The position numbers were made by a program, and so were the translations under genes. Shown here piece by piece: positions 50,214-62,664 of a stretch of 64,000 nucleotides of DNA (position 1 is the stretch's first letter; every line of letters begins with the position of its first letter). The notes below the pieces were generated by a model. It saw only the letters and a program-made list of their open reading frames with translations, was not told the origin of the DNA and ran no database searches. Source of the stretch: Colletotrichum lupini (Eukaryota; Ascomycota; Sordariomycetes; Glomerellales; Glomerellaceae); the NCBI RefSeq assembly GCF_023278565.1, contig NC_064672.1:6448001-6512000 (forward strand), read 5' to 3'.

Positions 50214-53200
50214 CTACTTAACGTTACTTAATTAACTATTCTCTAGAGACAAAACGATAATATTTTAATTAATTAATTACTAGCTACCCCTATTAAAAAA
50301 GCGTATAAAAGAGCCGAGCAATAGCTAATTAAATTAATCGCATATAAGTAGCGTAATTAACACCCCTTAAATATACACCCCCTCTACTAAATATAATAAT
50401 TAGAAAATATAGCTAGAAAGGCTAAGTCTCCCTTCGTACTAACGGCTTTTAATAAAGTCGCCGCCTCTACGAGTCTTAATAGAGCATTATAAGCCTTAAT
50501 AAAGGCGCTAAGCTCCCGGTTATTAACCTAGAGGTCGCGCTATTTAATTAGCTAATAGAGCGCTTCTTACCCTCTATTACTTAGGCCGATCGCTTAGCAT
50601 ACCTTAGTAACGTAGCTAACTAGCTTACTTTACTTATTTATATCCGTAACAATATCCTTTTTAAAAAAAATACTAAGTAGTATATTAACCTCGACCTTAT
50701 CTAAGAGCTATACCTTAAAAACGATAGAAAGACCTTATTTAAGTAGATCGAATAGTAGTTAAAGATATATATTGCCTAGTACTAATTAGAATAGGTCCTA
50801 GCGTCCGCTATTAGCTAGCTAAGTAATAGTACTAAGCGCCTATATATAATAACTTACGAGAACCTCGACCTTACGCATACTATTACTATAGAGCTCCGTA
50901 TTATAAAAGAAGCCCTTACCCGAGCCTATATTAGTAATATGGCTATAGCTAAAAGGCTAAAGTAATTAGAGAACGGCTCCTAGGCTAGCTCTATTTAAAA
51001 TACTACTACCCTTAGCGCGCTAAAGTAGTAGCTAATACGCTTAAAAATATAAAGTAGTTACAAAACCACTCTAGCCTCGTCCTATCCCGTTACCCATAGC
51101 TCTTAAAAAATACCTAACGTACCCACTTTTATAAGTAATAACACTAGCCTTAAGTTTAACTACTAGCTCTAGCGTATTATAAAGCGCTTAGAAAACGCTA
51201 ACTATAGTACGGATAGGTACTACTTAGAGTATATTATTAATAAGATTAGAAATAGCGCTACGGAGTTTATATACCTATTACTAACTTTTAACGAGATTAC
51301 TATAACTAAGTAGCTACTCTACGAGCTTAAGTCGGCTTATACTAGCCCGACTACTATAAATAACGCTAGCTATAAGCTAGACGTACTTACGATTACGCTT
51401 AAAGACGTTTACTAAAAGCGCTCTATATTTACTAAGCTCGCGCGTATTAGTAAGCTTCTAAAGTCCTAGTAAAAGCGCCGTTTTTATAATAAGCTACCTA
51501 TATATCTTCGTAACTAGGCTATATTAAAGTACTTAGATAATACGACTACCTTTTAAAAGTATACTAAGTACGTTACCTAGCTAGCTAACGTAATATAGCC
51601 CCCTTTTATAAAGGACCGCGCGGTTAAAGCTTCTAACTAGACTCGCTAGACCTCGGATAAAAATAATAAAAGTAGCGGAAATAATAAAAGTATTAGAAGT
51701 ATTAAACAGGACCGAGGTTATACCTCTACCCGCAAAACGATCCCTAAAGCCTTATATTAAAAACTTAAGGATAGTAGCGCTTACTTCGTTTATAATAATA
51801 CTAAACATATCTCTAAGGACTACCCTAAGAAGCTAAAGACTATTATAGCCGCTATTAACGCTACTACGGGCCCTACTAAGACAGAGTCGGGTTTAGAAAA
51901 CTAGACCCCCTAGTAAAAGTAAACTCCTAGCTAGGGGATACGTATAAAAAGGACGGAAAATTAATAATTAATTTAGTAAACTTATAAAATCTCGTAGGGG
52001 GTTCGCCCCTTAAAATAGAGCTTATATTAATATTTAATAAATATAGAATTTGCCTAAGAGCCTTACTTAATACGGGAGCTAATAAATACGGATTTATAAA
52101 TAACTGCGTAACCCCTTTATTATAATAGTTCTACGCGGCCCTATTTTATAAATTACTACGCCTAATCCCTACCGCCGGGTTTAATAAAAAGTAATTAGAT
52201 AATACTAGCGTAGTATAAACTGCTAACCTATATATTAATCGACGGGTCCTTTTAAAAGCACCCCTCCTTTAGCTTAACACGGGCCGCTACGACCTAATCC
52301 TAAGGTAAAAGTAATTCGAATACCACGGGATAAACCTTAATATTCGCTACCGATAGCTAATATAGCCTAAGGACCTACCGCTATAAAAAATACCCACTAC
52401 TATTATTAGGGATATCGAGGACCTATATGCCCCGGAAGTTATCGACGTATAATACTAAATCGACGCCGACTATTAGTAGGACCTATTCGAGATAAATATA
52501 GCCCGCTATAACCAAAAGCTTTAGTAATAGCGGGCGAAGGGTACGCTAATTAAGATATTACTACGCTTATTAAAAATAATAGCCCGTTAAATATAGCGGT
52601 TAGACGAGGCTAAGGATATAAAAAAAATAGAACGCGCCCTTAAAAGCACTACTATCGCCCCCGCAAAGAGGGTTAGACGATAAAAACCATACTTAGTAAC
52701 GTTATAAATAAATATTACCTTTATTAGCGCTCCCGCATTCAAAAAGAACCTAAGGCAGAATAATATCGAAATAGGCTCTATATTACTCTATAAGCTAGAC
52801 CGTATTATAAAAGATAAAAAGGAAGAGGAGGACCCCTTATATAACGACGACTAGGTTACTCGTAACCTCATAGTAACTAACTTACTAAAGTACCTACGGC
52901 CCTAAACTAACGTTTTTAGTAAAGCGGCTAGCGATATACTTACGCCTTATAAGCCGTATAATTATAAAATTAAGCTCTTAAATAGTAATAAAGAGAAGCT
53001 AACCTACCACTCTCTATATAAATAATTAGTACCGGAGCTAGAAGCCACAAGAGCTTATTTATTAAAGTACTTATAAAAGGGATTTATTAAGCTAGGTAAT
53101 ACTCCTTTTACGTTACCGACGCTATTTATAAAAAAGTACGATAGTAGTTTGCGCTTCTATATTAACTTCTATAAGCTAAATAAGGTTATAAAAAAAGACC

Positions 53201-56080
53201 ACTACTTACTACTGCTTATTAACGAGACCCTCGCATAGCTAAGTAGGGTAAAAGTATTTACTAAACTAAATATTAAATAGGCCTTCTACCGTATTCGCCT
53301 TAACCTAGCCTCCGAGGACTTAATAACGTTTAGAACCCGCTACGGGGTATATAAATATAAAATAGTACCCTTCGGGCTCTATAACGGGCCTACTACGTAC
53401 TAACAATATATAAATAAGATACTAATAGAGTACCTAAACGACTTTTATATAGCGTATATAAATAACATCTTAATCTTCTTAAACGACCCCCTCTAATACT
53501 AAGAGCACGTTACTAAAGTACTAAACCGCTTACAAAAAGCAGGCTTATAAACAGACATTAAGAAATATAAATTTAGTATTACCTCTACAAAGTACCTAGG
53601 CTTCGTAGTTTCTATAAAAGGTATATAGCCTAATAAGGAAAAAGTCTCTATAGTTAAAAACTAGAAGCCACTTATATTACTTAAGGGCATCTAGTCTTTC
53701 CTCGGGTTCTATAACTTCTATAAGAGATTTATAAAAGATTACGGCCGCCTAGCTAGGCCCCTTACGAGACTAATAAGTAAGGGAGTTCTTTTTAACTTTA
53801 GTACTAACTACGAGACGGCCTTTAAGGCTATAAAACTAGCGCTAACGTTAGCGCTAATCCTTTACTACTTTAAACTAGAGCTACTAACGCGGCTAAAAAC
53901 CGACGCCTCTAACTTAGTATATACTAGAGCGCTACTATAATAATAAGAAGATAACGGGTTATAGTACTTAATAACCTTTTACTTAAAAACGATAAGCAGC
54001 GCAGAGCTTAACTACGCTATTTATAATAAAAAAATACTAATAATAGTACTATGCCTAAAGGAATAGCGCGCAGAGCTTATAAGCTACGAGCATAAGTTCG
54101 ATATTATTATAGACTATTAGCTACTACTATTCTTTATAACTAAGCGCCTACTTAACTTATAACAAGCCCGCTAGGCTAGCACGCTAGCGAACTTTAACTT
54201 TTAGATCTATTACCGCCCGGGAAAGGAAAACGTACTAACTAACGCCCTATTACGGAAAATAGAGGATATCCGTACTTAGTAAGTACTAAAAAAGGCTAAT
54301 AAGACCTAAGTCCTCTTACCGCTAGGACTACTATCCCCTAATATCGCGGCAGAGCTACGGGCGTTATTAAGTACCGCAGTTAGTTAACTATAGCTTATAA
54401 TTAGCTCGCTCTTACTAAAAGACGAGCTCTAGGGGTATTTACTAATAAAGAAAATTCTAAAGCTTAATAGAGACCTTATTATAGCGTCCCTCGCGCTAAT
54501 ATAAGCGCTAGTAGCCAAAGGGCGCGAGCGCTAATTTATCTAGGACGACGGATTACTAATAATAAATAAGAAGCTCGTAATACCCGAAGAAGAGAACCTT
54601 CGTATTATAATTATTTACGAGGTCTACGAGCAAAAGCTCCTCGCCTACCTAGGGCATAATAAGGTTATAAAAATAATTAAATAGTAATACTACTAGCCGG
54701 GCCTAATAGCGGATACTTATTAATACGTATAGAACTACTATACTTACTACTAATTATAAAAGCCGCGCAATAAGCCCCTAAGAGAGCTAAGGCCACTTCT
54801 AGTACCTAACTACCCGTAGTAGCACATTTTTATTAACTTCATAACTATCCCTACTAATTAAAAAGGATTCGATAATATTTAGGTAGTAGTAAACTGCCTA
54901 GGTAAGAGGGCAATATTTATTCCTTATTACAAAACTACTATAGCAAAAAATATAAGCTAAATGTTCTACGAACGGGTACTACCTATCTTCGGCCTACTAA
55001 AGACTATTATATTAGACCGAGGCCCCTAATTTATCTCTAACTTCTAAGGGGAACTTTATAAAATTTGCGGGGTTAAGCTATAACTATTAACGGCCGACTA
55101 CCCCTAGATAGATAGCTAAATAGAGGTACTAAACTAGTATATCCTATAGTAATTAAGACTACTAATTAACTAATACTAAGATAACTAGAGCGATATACTA
55201 CCTACAATCGACTTTACTTATACTACCTAGCCTAGCGAAACTATAGGGCTATTACTATACAAAGTAGAATTCGGTCGTTAGCTACGGCTCTCTTTTAACT
55301 AGTCTAAACGAACTTACTAATTTAGCTCTATAAAAAAAAAGCTAAACCGTACCGACGCATAGTATATAGCCTAGGGGATATACGAGGCCTAGGAGACCGC
55401 TAAGAATAATATAAAGGTCGCTTAGGCACAATATAAAAAGTATATTAACCGCTACTAGCACCCGGACGACCTAAAGCTAAGAAACCGGGTCTTTATTAAT
55501 ACCTCGTACTAAAAGTCCGCTAATATAAATAAACTATAATAGCCATAGGCTAGGCTATAGCCTATTATTAATACCGGATAGGGGGGTATATAGATTATAG
55601 AACTATTAGCGGGTAGCTAGGTATACCCAGTCTTCTACCTAAGTAAGCTAAAAAAGGCCGCCGACAACTTACTACCTAAGCAGAACTAAGACCCGCTACT
55701 ACTAATTACTAATAACGACGGCAAACCGGAGTACGAGGTCTTAAAAGTTATTAAATTACGCTTATATAAAGAAAAACTATAGTATTAAGTAGACTAAAAG
55801 GGGTACGATACGGATCTAACTTAGTACGACGTAAAGAGCTTTAAATATACGCCGGCGGCGCTCTAGGCGTTCTATTACTAATACCTAACTACTAAGGGCC
55901 CGCTATAGAACCTAGATATATAAATAGAAGCCGCCGTAGCTAGCGATTTACTATTACTAAGGGAGGACGATAATATAATAATAGTAATTACGGCTATAGA
56001 TTCGCTAGAATAAGAGGTAATTTAGAGGTTTATTTTTTTAGTACTACGGATAGCGCCCTCTAGTATAAAAAGGGGGGTAA
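50214..56080 (+). pseudogene. Gypsy gag-pol, destroyed by RIP-type mutation
   Basis: Plus-strand remnants in order: Gag, with a decayed zinc knuckle at about 51786-51835. Protease reads LNTGAN (52066-52083), the catalytic Asp now Asn. Reverse transcriptase lies at about 53125-53500: KVFTKLNIK has Asn (53269-53271) in place of the first catalytic Asp, and the active-site box reads YINN (53455-53466). RNase H is at about 53880-54270 (TDAS, SSAELNY, YRPGKENVL). The integrase core at about 54820-55120 keeps LDRGP. A C-terminal chromodomain lies at about 55715-55885 (EYEVLKVI, KGYD.D.T). Many TAG/TAA codons replace Gln and Trp codons. Gag and Pol probably once formed one or two frames; decay hides which. 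It cannot encode working enzymes. Confidence 0.88.
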
Positions 56081-56303
56081 TATTACGGTAGTAGGCACTA
56101 GGGCCCTATAAGCCCTATAGCTTAGCCTTAAGCTACGAGGCTAAGCTCCTAGTAGTTACGTAACGAGCTAGACCGCTAGGTCCAAAGGGCTAGCCTACTA
56201 GCTTCTGCCCACTGTTCTATTTTTTCCCTCTTTACGTTAAGTCTTTAGTTAATTAGGTTAATATAGCAGCGTTCCGACCTACCTCGAGTTCCCTTTCGTA
56301 ATA
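56081..56303 (+). repeat. Gypsy 3' LTR (223 bp)
   Basis: Starts TATTACGGTAGTAGGCACTA, where the 5' copy has TGTCACGGCAGTGGGCACCA. It has the A/T state at all 17 differing sites up to 56197 and the G/C state at all 6 after that. The A-rich plus six-G polypurine tract lies just upstream at 56067-56077. Confidence 0.92.
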
Positions 56304-56307
56304 GCTA
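56304..56307. repeat. Gypsy target-site duplication, right copy (GCTA)
   Basis: Matches 49987-49990. See the left copy for the alternative 5-bp reading. Confidence 0.75.
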
Positions 56308-56589
56308 TAGAATACTTAATATTTAATTAAGATAAATACTATCCGAAGTAATAAACTCCCTCCTAAGCTATGCGCCGTGTCCCTTTATTAAGGAGTTATT
56401 TTACGTTTATTAAATATAGCTATTTACTTAAATACTAGTATCGCTAACTAGGCCTTACTAATAATATATTACGAAGGACTAGTTTATTAAAAATTATTAT
56501 TATAATTCTATACCTTTTATTCTTAATATTATATTTATTTTACTAATAGCTCTATATTCCTCCCCTAATTATCTCGGCCTATTATATTA

Positions 56590-59500
56590 ATATTATTTCC
56601 GCGGGGTGCTCTTTTTTTTTAACTAGAAAACTCTTATAATTACCGGCCCGGGCCGGCTCTCTTTCGTATTCCGTAATATATATAAGACGCCCGTCTTCGT
56701 TAAACTAATACTATCTTTTAGTATTTCTATAACGAGTTATATAATTACCCTTAGTAACTCTTATAAAAACTATAATATAGTAGCGTTACTACTCCGGGAC
56801 GCTACTTAGAAATAGTGTGAATATAGTACGTAGAATATCCTTAATAACTTCGGTTCTCGCGTTAATAAGCCGATTATATTCCGGTAGTTTTATATATCCG
56901 TAAGCCGCGCTAGCTTATTAATAATATTACGTAATATTATATTGTCTATCTTAGCGCTATATTATAATAAGACTAATATTATTATAGGGTTATTATAATA
57001 TATAAAAAGCGTTTAATTAAGACTCGTTGTGCTATACGAGTTATACTTATTAATTTCTAAGAGTTCTAAAGAGAGTAATATCTTAGCTTCTTAGTAATAT
57101 TACGTTTATATAAGTTTTAGTAAGAGAGGCCCCGTTTAGTTATTATAGGCTAATATATATACTGTTACGTTTAGGTTAGTACCCGACTTAATAAGGAGAT
57201 TAATAAGGTATTCTTTTATTACAGCCGTCTTATTAGCCGTCTTTTTAACCCCGGCTAAGAGGGCTAGCTCGAGTAGGTCCTATTTAAAGATATAGAGCGC
57301 TAGGTCGGCCCCCTCGATTAAAGTATTTAGCTTATTTATAGCGTCCGCTCTAGCCTTTAAGAATACTAAGGCGGCGGTAAATATACTATCTCCGTATACT
57401 ATACTAAGGGCTATTATATACTATATATCGATCGTTATAAGTTAGTTTATATTTATACTAAACCGTACTAAGTAACTTATAATTATATTTAGTAATAGTA
57501 ATAATAAGGAGTAAATTAGTAGCGTATCCTTATTATTATTAGTCTCGTTTACTTCTATCCCTTTCTTATTAATAAAGTACGTAATTACTTTAGTAAGCCT
57601 AGCGGTAGCGGCTTAATAAAGAGTATTAATACTAAACTTAAAAAACTTAAGCCGTGCGCCGCGCTAAAAGAGAACTATAAACATCCTAACGTCTCTACTT
57701 AATAAAAATAAAAAGACGGGAGTACGTAGCCTATAGTCCGGGGCCCCGTTAATATTAGTACCGTAGTTAAAAAGAAACGAGATAATATTAGGATAACTTT
57801 TTAAAGCGGCGAGATAGAGGGCTATAATAAAAAAAGGGCTATATTAATACGTCTCGGTTATATATATAATAGCCGGTTTATTATAATTAGCGCTAGCTTA
57901 GTAAGTATATTAGAGCGTAGCGAGGCCTATTTGCGTATTTATATAATTAATAATAATAATAAAAATAGTAAAGTTTTGCCCTAATTTAATATCGTTTTTA
58001 TAAGGCTTAGGATTAAAAAACGAATACTAAGTACGCGAGCATTACGTAAACTTAAACTAAATATAGGGTTCGCTATAATTAAAAATATATTACGCTACGT
58101 CTAAAGAGATCGGCTTTATAAAAATAGGTTTTATAACTAAGTAATATTAGTAGTTTTAAGTAAAACGACATAGTTTATAATAAATAGCGCGGCATTATAA
58201 AACTATAAAGTAATTACCTAATTAAACTTATTAGCTTTATATTTAATATAAAAATTGATATCCTATTCTAAGGGATAGCTCTTTGCGCTAGAACTATCCT
58301 ATTTATATACTATAGGCCCCTAATTAATACTCTAATTTAAGTACGTTCTTAACTTTTACTACTTAGGCACTATAATACTTTTTACTTTTGGCTTATCTAG
58401 GCGCAAGTTAAAAATAACTTTATAAAACTAAAATATTAAGCTATTTAAAAGAGCTCTTATAGCTACGGTAAGGGTTAGCTTAGAAATCGGACGTTTAGGT
58501 AGTTTCTATATTTACTTTAGATACTAAACCTATCTTAGTTTATTAGTAGTAGTTATTAGCTCTAAGGTCGATAAAAGCTATAAGTATTGCCCGTAACCTC
58601 GAGTATTTTTAGTATCTAAGAGACGTAACTAACTTTTTAAAAATAAGAATCTATTACTATAGAAATATACTTACGTATACTATTATATTACTTATTAGCG
58701 AACTCTACGCTAGGCTTTTCTAAATAGCCGGCGTTAATGCCCGGGAACCGGAGGTAGATATTCTTAATAACGTAATTAGAGGCCTTCTTATGTATATAGG
58801 AACGTGTTTTCTTTATAAAGTCTATTTTTTATTTAGTTAAAAAGTTATTACTATTTTATTATAGTAGGTCGTTTTTAGTAATTAGGATAAGAACCCCCTA
58901 TTATAATAAGGATATTATTTATAAGCTAGGGACCCTCTTTAATATCCGTTTTAGTTATTATAGAGCGCTAATTCTAATTAGAATTTCTAGCTACGCGCTA
59001 TCTACTTACTTAGACGCTCTTTTTATAGACTAAACTAAAGCTAACCTTTATAAACCGCTACTTAAACAACGTCTATATCTAATTTTAGCCCTTTAATAAC
59101 CGGGGTATTAATTTTAGAGTGCGGCCGAATTAGTTTCTAACTATATAATAATAATATTTTTTCCTAATTTAGTTTACTTACTAACTCAAGACCCTCCGCG
59201 CCCAAAAGATAAATACGCTTAAAAAACATCCTTTTAAGTAATAAAGTATTACGTTATAACAGATTTATTTACTTAGTATACTCGTAATACGTAGGTTAAA
59301 TATCCCGTAGTAAATATTTAATATAACGGAATTATTTATAACTATTATACGTCTAGAGCTATATTTAGTATTCTTACTTTTAAGAAATACCTCGTTAAGC
59401 AAAGCGCCTTTAAAAGGGTACCTTTATAAATTTATATATCTACCTTTCTAAGCTACGACTTTAATAAGGAGAGTAATAATACTAAATAAGAAAAGGGCTT

Positions 59501-61960
59501 TTTATAAAACGATCTACGTTAGGAAATAAGCTCTACGCTTAGAATAATATCCTTAGATATTATAGTTAAAATTAAAACCGCTTACTCTATAGCGGCTCGG
59601 TATTAACTAAGTAAAAAGAACGAGGTAACGTTTTTATATAAAATAGTATACGTTTATAAAAAAGCTTTTAGGGAACGGTCGTTTTATTTTAGGATAGCTA
59701 GCTACGATAGCGCAATTATTATTAATTCTTTTAAATAGTATTTAAATAGTCCTAGCGTAACGTTTTTTAAATACGGAATTCCTAAACTAGACTCGCTTAT
59801 TATATAAGGGTATTATAGCCGTTATATATATAATACCGGATATTATTATAAAATATATATATAAAGGTATCTTATATATTTAATATAATATATGCTTACC
59901 GGATAAGAATTTCTATTTATAATTTATAGCGGATTTATTGATAAGATATAATTTTCTAATTATTTAATTTATATCTAGGTATTAATACTAGATTATATAC
60001 TATCCTATATACTTTCCGCTTATTTATACTAATTTATAGCTATTTTTACGCACTATATTATCGAATTATATTTTTACACTTTACTTTATAGTATATATAG
60101 CCCTTAAGTAAGATCGTTTTTTTAAAACGACCGGGGTAAAAAGTATAAGTAGTTAGATATAAATCTAGTTAGTAATATTAGTAGCCGCATATAGTTATAA
60201 GTATATATTACTCCTCCTCTATATACACGCTCTTTTATATATACGCTCTTCTATATATACGCTCTTTTATATATACGCTTAATATTTTTAAAACTAAAAG
60301 TTATATACCTACCTATTTAATAGCGAAGCGCCGATCCCTATCTAATATATACCTCCCGTCTTAAGCTAACAGTTCTAGCTTTAAAGTTAACCTCTTAAAT
60401 AGCTATCGGAACTTAGAAGTTAGGCTTACTTATATCTAAATTTCCTATAAGTAGATAGAATAAAGATTAATCTAGCTACTTTTATAAAATAGCTATAATA
60501 AAAGCCTAGGATACTAATAACTATAGAATAGGCTTAAAAGTAACTCTATTATTATATATACCTCGTATATTCGTATAATATATTTATTTAAAAAAGGATA
60601 TATTAAGAAGAGCAAAACGATAACTTACTTATTATTATATAGTATAGTACGGTACTATATTATATAAACTATACTAAAAACCTTAATCTTATTACCGTAA
60701 TACGATAGAGTTATTACTTTACTTACGTATTTAGAACTTAGCTAGTACCTATTATAATCCGTATTATCTAATAAACTATTATAGCTTCTCGTTAGTAGCT
60801 ATTAAAAAAAAGGGATAGAACTAACGAGAACTATAATAAAGCGGTTAAAAACATTATATAGCGTTATAAGTAAATATAATAATAATATAAAGCCGACGTA
60901 TACGTTTAAGTCCGCTTTAAAAGTAAGTACTATAAATATACGTCTTCCTCTAAGTATTATTTTCCTAAATCTAAAGCCGAGTTAGTATATTTAATTAGAC
61001 TGCGGTCCTCCGAGGCTATCCCCTAGGCTAATATTTAGAAAAAAGAAGTCTACCTAGTTCTAATAAAGAGGTCGCTACTAAACTATATAAAAAAAGAATC
61101 TCGTAGCGAAGTTTAAAATAAAAATAAAGTGCGCAGCTATTAAGTATTATAATACAACTATTTGGTAGAGGAATATAATTATAATAATACTATCTTATTT
61201 CTAGACCTATCGTTATAATAAACTAATTTCTAGTTTATTACTATTTTCGCGTCTTTTAGTTCTTCTCTTTAAAAGACCGGTGGCTAGAATTACTTATTAT
61301 ATTTTAAAATAACTACTCTACTTATATACTTATTATTATATTATTATAATCCTTAGAGTTAATAGTGCCGCCTCCCCTCTCGCAACCTATTTATTATCTC
61401 GCTATATATTATATATCGACCTCCCCTTAATCTCGTCCTTACTAACTAAATTACTAATCGTCTTCCTTAGCTAAATAGTAAAGTACAAGACCTTAATATA
61501 TATAGACTTAGTACTGGGCCTAACTATAAGTAAAATCCACTTATAAAGAACTCTTACTATATCGTACTACTTATAATAAAGTAGCCCCCTTCTCTTAATT
61601 AATAATTAGCCGTAACGTATTAATACTTAATTAGCTTTAATAGCTTTATTTAAAGTTATTAAATTTCTAATCTTATAGTTTTTTAATATTATAAAGTCAC
61701 GAAGTAATCTCTCTATTTACTTAATATAAGAAAAGCGCTAATGGATATATATAAGCGAAACGGTAGTATTATTATTATATAAGATCGGCGAGATATATAG
61801 CTCGTATATTAATAAACCTCTATACGGCCTTATTATAAGGCGCACGTAGCTTATATAAATATCGCTTCTTTTCCTTAGACGCTTTTTACTAAATAGGTTA
61901 GTCGCTTAGTAACGTAGCTAGGCCCATCCTATTAGCTAATCTACTTTCCTTCTTATACTA
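56590..61960. repeat. RIP-degraded dispersed repeat, copy C
   Basis: 56610-58380 matches copy A from the window start to about 1780; about 58620-58790 matches A at 2400-2570; 59220-60190 matches A 3080-4160 and B 26560-27760; 60350-61940 matches B 27960-29400. It is the most complete copy in the window and keeps more CpG and G/C than A. A tandem repeat interrupts it at 60221. No protein family recognised. The 280 bp between the Gypsy and this copy (56308-56589) are RIP-like and featureless. Confidence 0.7.
60221..60280 (+). repeat. 16-bp tandem repeat, 3.75 units
   Basis: Units ATATACACGCTCTTTT, ATATATACGCTCTTCT, ATATATACGCTCTTTT and a partial ATATATACGCTT follow each other without gaps. The first unit keeps CAC where the others have TAC, as if RIP spared one unit. 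It lies where copies B and C stop aligning. Confidence 0.9.
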
Positions 61961-62024
61961 TTTAGCATTTAAACACTATCCTTGAGTCGACCGCGTCTAT
62001 TATAGGGACCCCTTTAAGGTTAAT

Positions 62025-62032
62025 ATAATAAG
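62025..62032. repeat. hAT-like target-site duplication, left copy (ATAATAAG)
   Basis: Eight bases directly before the CAGGGTT end, repeated exactly at 62657-62664. Eight-bp duplications are the hallmark of hAT transposons. Confidence 0.8.
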
Positions 62033-62656
62033 CAGGGTTAAAAAAAATACTACTAGTATTTAGTATTAGTCTAGTCTAGTACTAGTAAGTCTAGTATTAG
62101 TCCACCTTTTAGAATACTAGACTAGTATTAGTATAGCTAGTACTAGACTAGACTAGTATTAGTATACTAATAGTATAATAATTAGTATAAAATATACTAT
62201 TTATAGTAATTTAATTACTATTTTTAGAAATTTAAAAATTAGCTTAGATTTACTCTAAAAGAAATCTAAAAAATATAATAAAAAATATTTCCATAGTAGA
62301 TATAAGTAAAACTATTTAATTAAAATTTATATATAATTCAATTTTTAAATTCTTAAAAACATCCTTAAAAAACTAATATTTTAAGAATATTCTATTTGAA
62401 TAAAAGTATTTATGCTTTTAAAGCTATATAAAAAAGGTTTTTAATAGTTTTATTTTAATATATATTAATATTTATAATTAATTATTAATTATAAATAATT
62501 TTTTTTAATATGTACTAATTAGTATACTAATACTAGTCTAGTATAGTATTAGTCCAGGCCATACTAGACTAGACTAGTATTAGTCCAGGTCGTACTAGAC
62601 TAGCCTAGTATTAGTCCAGGCCATACTAGACTAGACTAGACTAATTTCCAACCCTA
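62033..62656. mobile_element. Non-autonomous hAT-like element (624 bp MITE)
   Basis: Begins CAGGGTT and ends AACCCTA (one transition from the perfect inverse AACCCTG), bounded by perfect ATAATAAG duplications. Both ends carry arrays of related strings such as CTAGTATTAGTC and TAGACTAGACTAG (about 62050-62180 and 62520-62645), which are subterminal repeats of the kind hAT transposases bind. The middle is very A/T-rich without coding capacity and is not RIP-like in texture: it has A and T runs rather than alternating TA. It needs a transposase from elsewhere. Confidence 0.8.
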
Positions 62657-62664
62657 ATAATAAG
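62657..62664. repeat. hAT-like target-site duplication, right copy (ATAATAAG)
   Basis: Exact copy of 62025-62032 directly after the AACCCTA end. Confidence 0.8.

Larger units (their letters stand above)
49991..56303 (+). mobile_element. Dead chromodomain Gypsy retrotransposon (6,313 bp)
   Basis: LTRs of 223 bp at 49991-50213 and 56081-56303, a purine tract (56067-56077), and GCTA flanks define it. Between them lie decayed Gag, protease, reverse transcriptase, RNase H, integrase and chromodomain in Gypsy (Ty3) order, all on the plus strand. LTR ends are TGTCACG...CGTAATA, the latter readable as RIP'd CGTGACA, its exact inverse. It is less TA-rich than its flanks, so it was mutated less or later. 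The chromodomain places it among chromoviruses (Tf1/MAGGY-like). Confidence 0.9.
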
